Shown here: positions 61,982 through 64,000 of the stretch, in pieces
Layout: every line of letters begins with the position of its first letter
How positions within the stretch are numbered: the first letter of the stretch is position 1
Assembly: GCF_022179125.1 (NCBI RefSeq)
Contig: NZ_BPQG01000032.1
Coordinates: 1-64,000, forward strand
DNA length: 64,000 nt
Reading direction: 5' to 3'
From: Methylobacterium cerastii
GTDB taxonomy: Bacteria; Pseudomonadota; Alphaproteobacteria; Rhizobiales; Beijerinckiaceae
Program-made: the position numbers and the translations under genes
The notes under the pieces: generated by a model
Told to the model about the DNA's origin: nothing
The model's input: only the letters and a program-made list of their open reading frames with translations
The model's database searches: none

Positions 61982-62626
61982 TCAGACCCGATACTTGCCG
62001 TTGCGTTTGATCAGCACCTGCGTTCCGACGGGGACGCGCTCGTAGAGGTCGACGATGTCCTCGTTGAGCATGCGGACGCAGCCGGACGACATCTGCTCGC
62101 CGATGCTCCAGGGCTCGTTGGTGCCGTGGATGCGGAACAGGATGTCGCGGTTACCCTGGTAGAGGTAGAGCGCGCGGGCGCCGAGCGGGTTGTCGACGCC
62201 GCCCTTGCGCTGGCGGTCGATCTCCGGGTGCAGGGCGACCATGGTCGTGGTCGGGCTCCAGTCGGGCCAGACGCCCTTGCGGCCGACGCGAGCCTCGCCC
62301 TTCCAGGAGAAGCCGAGCTTGCCCACGCCGACGCCGTACTGCATCGCCGTGCCGTCGGCCTGGACGAGGGCGAGCTGGCGCTTGTCGATGTCGACGACGA
62401 TGGTGCCGGGCCGCTCGGGGCCGTTGTAGCTCACGACCTGCCGGCGGTACTTCGGATCGAGGCGGTTGGTGTCGACCAGCGGCACGTCGAACGGCTTGTC
62501 GGGCTTCGTGCCGATGTACCACGCCGCCTCCTCGTCGTTGGCGGCGACGTTCACCGGTCCGCGCTGGTTGCAGGCGGCGAGCGGCGCGATCAGGACCGCG
62601 GCGAGCAGGATCCGGCGGATTGGCAT
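61982..62626 (-). CDS. L,D-transpeptidase lipoprotein (YkuD domain)
   Basis: 214 residues. Lipobox LIAPLAAC with Cys19 at the end of the signal peptide, so it is membrane-anchored in the periplasm. YkuD domain with the catalytic HGTNEPWSIG...SSGCVRM signature. These enzymes make 3-3 cross-links in peptidoglycan or attach outer-membrane proteins to it. Confidence 0.93.
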   Translation of the reverse strand: MPIRRILLAAVLIAPLAACNQRGPVNVAANDEEAAWYIGTKPDKPFDVPLVDTNRLDPKYRRQVVSYNGPERPGTIVVDIDKRQLALVQADGTAMQYGVGVGKLGFSWKGEARVGRKGVWPDWSPTTTMVALHPEIDRQRKGGVDNPLGARALYLYQGNRDILFRIHGTNEPWSIGEQMSSGCVRMLNEDIVDLYERVPVGTQVLIKRNGKYRV

Positions 62627-62803
62627 GGGGCCTCACGAGGCGAGGGAGCGTTCGGATCATGCCTACCGCCTCGCGTTCCCCCACGATGTGACTTTTGCGT
62701 CTCAGGTCGGACGAAGCGCCCGGTACGATTGCCCGGATTTCGCCTCGTTCGGCCGTGGCTTGCGCCCTAACTTTCCCGGATCGGTTTCGACACGAGGCGC
62801 ATC
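62627..62803. other. Gap between divergent L,D-transpeptidase and VOC genes
   Basis: 177 bases. No gene seen; the promoters of both flanking genes should be here. Confidence 0.3.
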
Positions 62804-63247
62804 ATGGCCGACACGCTCACCCTTCCCGAGATGCAAGGCGCGCTGCCCGAGACGCCCCTGCGCCCGGCGATCCATCTCGACCATTGCGTGATCCACGTCA
62901 GCGACTGGACGCGAGCGAACGCCTTCTACGGCGACGTCGTCGGGGCCGAGGTTGTCCCGGTCGGGGCGGGCTTCGCCTACCGGCTCGGCGGGGTCCAGTT
63001 GAACTGCCACGGCCCGGGCCTGTCGCCGGAGCCCCTGGCGGAGAAGCCTGTGATGCCGGGCGGCAGCGACCTGTGCTTCCGCTGGTCCGGCACGATCGAG
63101 GAGGCGATGGCGCACCTGGCCGCCTGCGGCGTCCCCGTCGAGCGCGGTCCGGTCGAACGCCATGGCGCGGCCGGGCCCGGGACCAGCGTCTACTTCCGCG
63201 ATCCCGACGGGTCGCTGATGGAGTTCATCACCTACCCGACGCCATAA
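62804..63247 (+). CDS. VOC-family (glyoxalase-like) protein
   Basis: 147 residues; a single VOC domain after ~20 extra N-terminal residues. LDHCVIHVSDWTRANAFYGD contains the first metal ligand (His27-like), with TSVYFRDPDGSLMEFITYP at the end (Glu ligand). It resembles the stand-alone virulence-associated VOC proteins. Substrate not known. Converges with the cyclic-nucleotide-binding gene. Confidence 0.88.
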   Translation: MADTLTLPEMQGALPETPLRPAIHLDHCVIHVSDWTRANAFYGDVVGAEVVPVGAGFAYRLGGVQLNCHGPGLSPEPLAEKPVMPGGSDLCFRWSGTIEEAMAHLAACGVPVERGPVERHGAAGPGTSVYFRDPDGSLMEFITYPTP

Positions 63248-63260
63248 TCCGCCCGCGGCT

Positions 63261-63704
63261 TCAGCCGCGGCTCTGCGCCAGCGCCTGGTTCGTTTGCTCT
63301 AGGCGCAGTGCGAGTTCGCGCATCAGCGCGATGCTGATCTGAGGAAACTGCGCCAACAGCTCGAGGAACACGCCGCGGTCGATGCGCAGGGCCGTCGCCG
63401 CCGTCTCGGCGGTGACGGTGGCCGAGCGCGGCTGGTCGGCCAGGATGCCCATTTCTCCGACCAGCGCGTTTGCGCCGAGTAGGGCGAGCCGCACCGGCCC
63501 GGCGGCGCCGTCGATGGTCACCGCGGCGCTGCCCTCCAGGATCAGGTAGGCGGCGTCCGCCACGTCGCCGCGGGTGAAGAACTGTTGGCCGGGCTCGAAG
63601 TGCACCCGCTCGCTGGTGAAGGCGAGGAGCTTCAGCCGCGACGGCTCGACCTCGCGGAACAGCGGCACCTGCCGAAGGGAGGTAACCTCCGTATCGAGGG
63701 TCAT
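63261..63704 (-). CDS. Cyclic-nucleotide-binding domain protein
   Basis: 147 residues from ATG 63704 (MTLDTEVTSLRQVPLFREVE). A single CRP-like sensor domain with LLAFTSERVHFEPGQQFFTR, LILEGSAAVTIDG and the phosphate-binding cassette LVGEMGILADQPRSATV. There is no DNA-binding helix-turn-helix. It ends RLEQTNQALAQSRG, a short coiled helix. Probably a regulatory partner responding to cAMP or cGMP. Confidence 0.88.
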   Translation of the reverse strand: MTLDTEVTSLRQVPLFREVEPSRLKLLAFTSERVHFEPGQQFFTRGDVADAAYLILEGSAAVTIDGAAGPVRLALLGANALVGEMGILADQPRSATVTAETAATALRIDRGVFLELLAQFPQISIALMRELALRLEQTNQALAQSRG

Positions 63705-63871
63705 GGGTGGGACTCCGGACCGCGCCGGATCTCGTGATGGGGCCGGCCGCGTCATCCATGCGGCTTGCGGCGATCTTGTCCAGCCCTCACGTTGCCGGGG
63801 CATGCTGCGACGGCTTGCCCCGGATGCCGCGCCGCATGGGATCGGGCATGCGGAGGCCCACAGGAGGTGCC

Positions 63872-64000
63872 ATGAGCCGCGCCCGCCGTCTTCGCCTTGC
63901 TGCGTCCCTGCTCGCGCTGCTCGTGCTCGGCCTGCCGCTCGCCGTCGCGCCGGCGGCCGCCCGCCTGAACCGGATCGAACTCGCCCGCGTCGCGGTCGCG
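63872..64000 (+). CDS. Exported protein, 5' part (cut by the window end)
   Basis: ATG at 63872 with a strong Shine-Dalgarno AGGAGG four bases upstream. The first 43 codons encode a typical signal peptide (MSRARRLRLAASLLALLVLG, cleavage likely after APAAA) followed by RLNRIELARVAVA. Nothing more can be said about its function. The 167 bases before it include its promoter and show no other gene. Confidence 0.75.
   Translation, partial: MSRARRLRLAASLLALLVLGLPLAVAPAAARLNRIELARVAVA

Overview
The window looks like chromosomal DNA of a GC-rich alphaproteobacterium of the Methylobacterium/Methylorubrum type. It holds the end of a lanthanide-type (XoxF) methanol dehydrogenase and a large aerobic-type photosynthesis gene cluster (PGC). 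The ring cyclase in the cluster is the oxygen-dependent AcsF, so the organism is probably an aerobic anoxygenic phototroph and methylotroph. The genus is inferred from gene content and protein similarity, not from a search.

Layout. 1-1147: 3' part of xoxF. 1150-3280: a short accessory segment with a candidate REase-fold toxin gene, whose 5' part carries an in-frame amber codon, and an overlapping candidate immunity gene. 3470-11451: the housekeeping operon rimP-nusA-ylxR-infB / rbfA-truB. 11513-41317: the PGC. Its minus-strand part, in transcription order, is bchF-N-B-H-L-M-lhaA-puhA-puhB (terminator at 22.4 kb), then puhC-orf100-acsF-puhE-hemA, then bchI-D-O, then crtI-crtB and a tiny membrane-protein ORF. 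Its plus-strand part is aerR-ppsR, then bchG-pucC-like-bchP-tspO and a small membrane protein. PpsR/CrtJ-type operators (TGT-N12-ACA) lie before crtI, puhC, bchF/aerR and bchG, so the repressor and its B12-binding antirepressor are encoded among their own targets. The puf genes, bchCXYZ and the later carotenoid genes are absent, so the PGC must be split.

41360-47768: a triheme cytochrome c, a lone dihydrolipoamide-dehydrogenase-like flavoprotein, and an operon of a PYP-like/bacteriophytochrome hybrid kinase with heme oxygenase. The kinase's PYP-like domain has lost its chromophore residues. 47782-54843: gmk, yicC, a VOC protein and mltG, then the divergent mutM / ubiE-ubiB pair. 54865-61208: an MHYT-GGDEF-EAL protein, a divergent senA/senB pair (predicted selenoneine synthesis) and coaBC. 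61246-64000: a glutathione transferase, an L,D-transpeptidase lipoprotein, a second VOC protein, a cyclic-nucleotide-binding protein and the first codons of an exported protein.

Working together, hemA, bchHID, bchM, acsF, bchNBL, bchF, bchP and bchG cover much of the path from 5-aminolevulinate to esterified bacteriochlorophyll. puhA-C, puhE, lhaA and the PucC-like protein serve reaction-centre and light-harvesting assembly, and crtIB starts carotenoid synthesis. Start codons were chosen from overlaps, Shine-Dalgarno spacing and family N-termini. No database search was possible.
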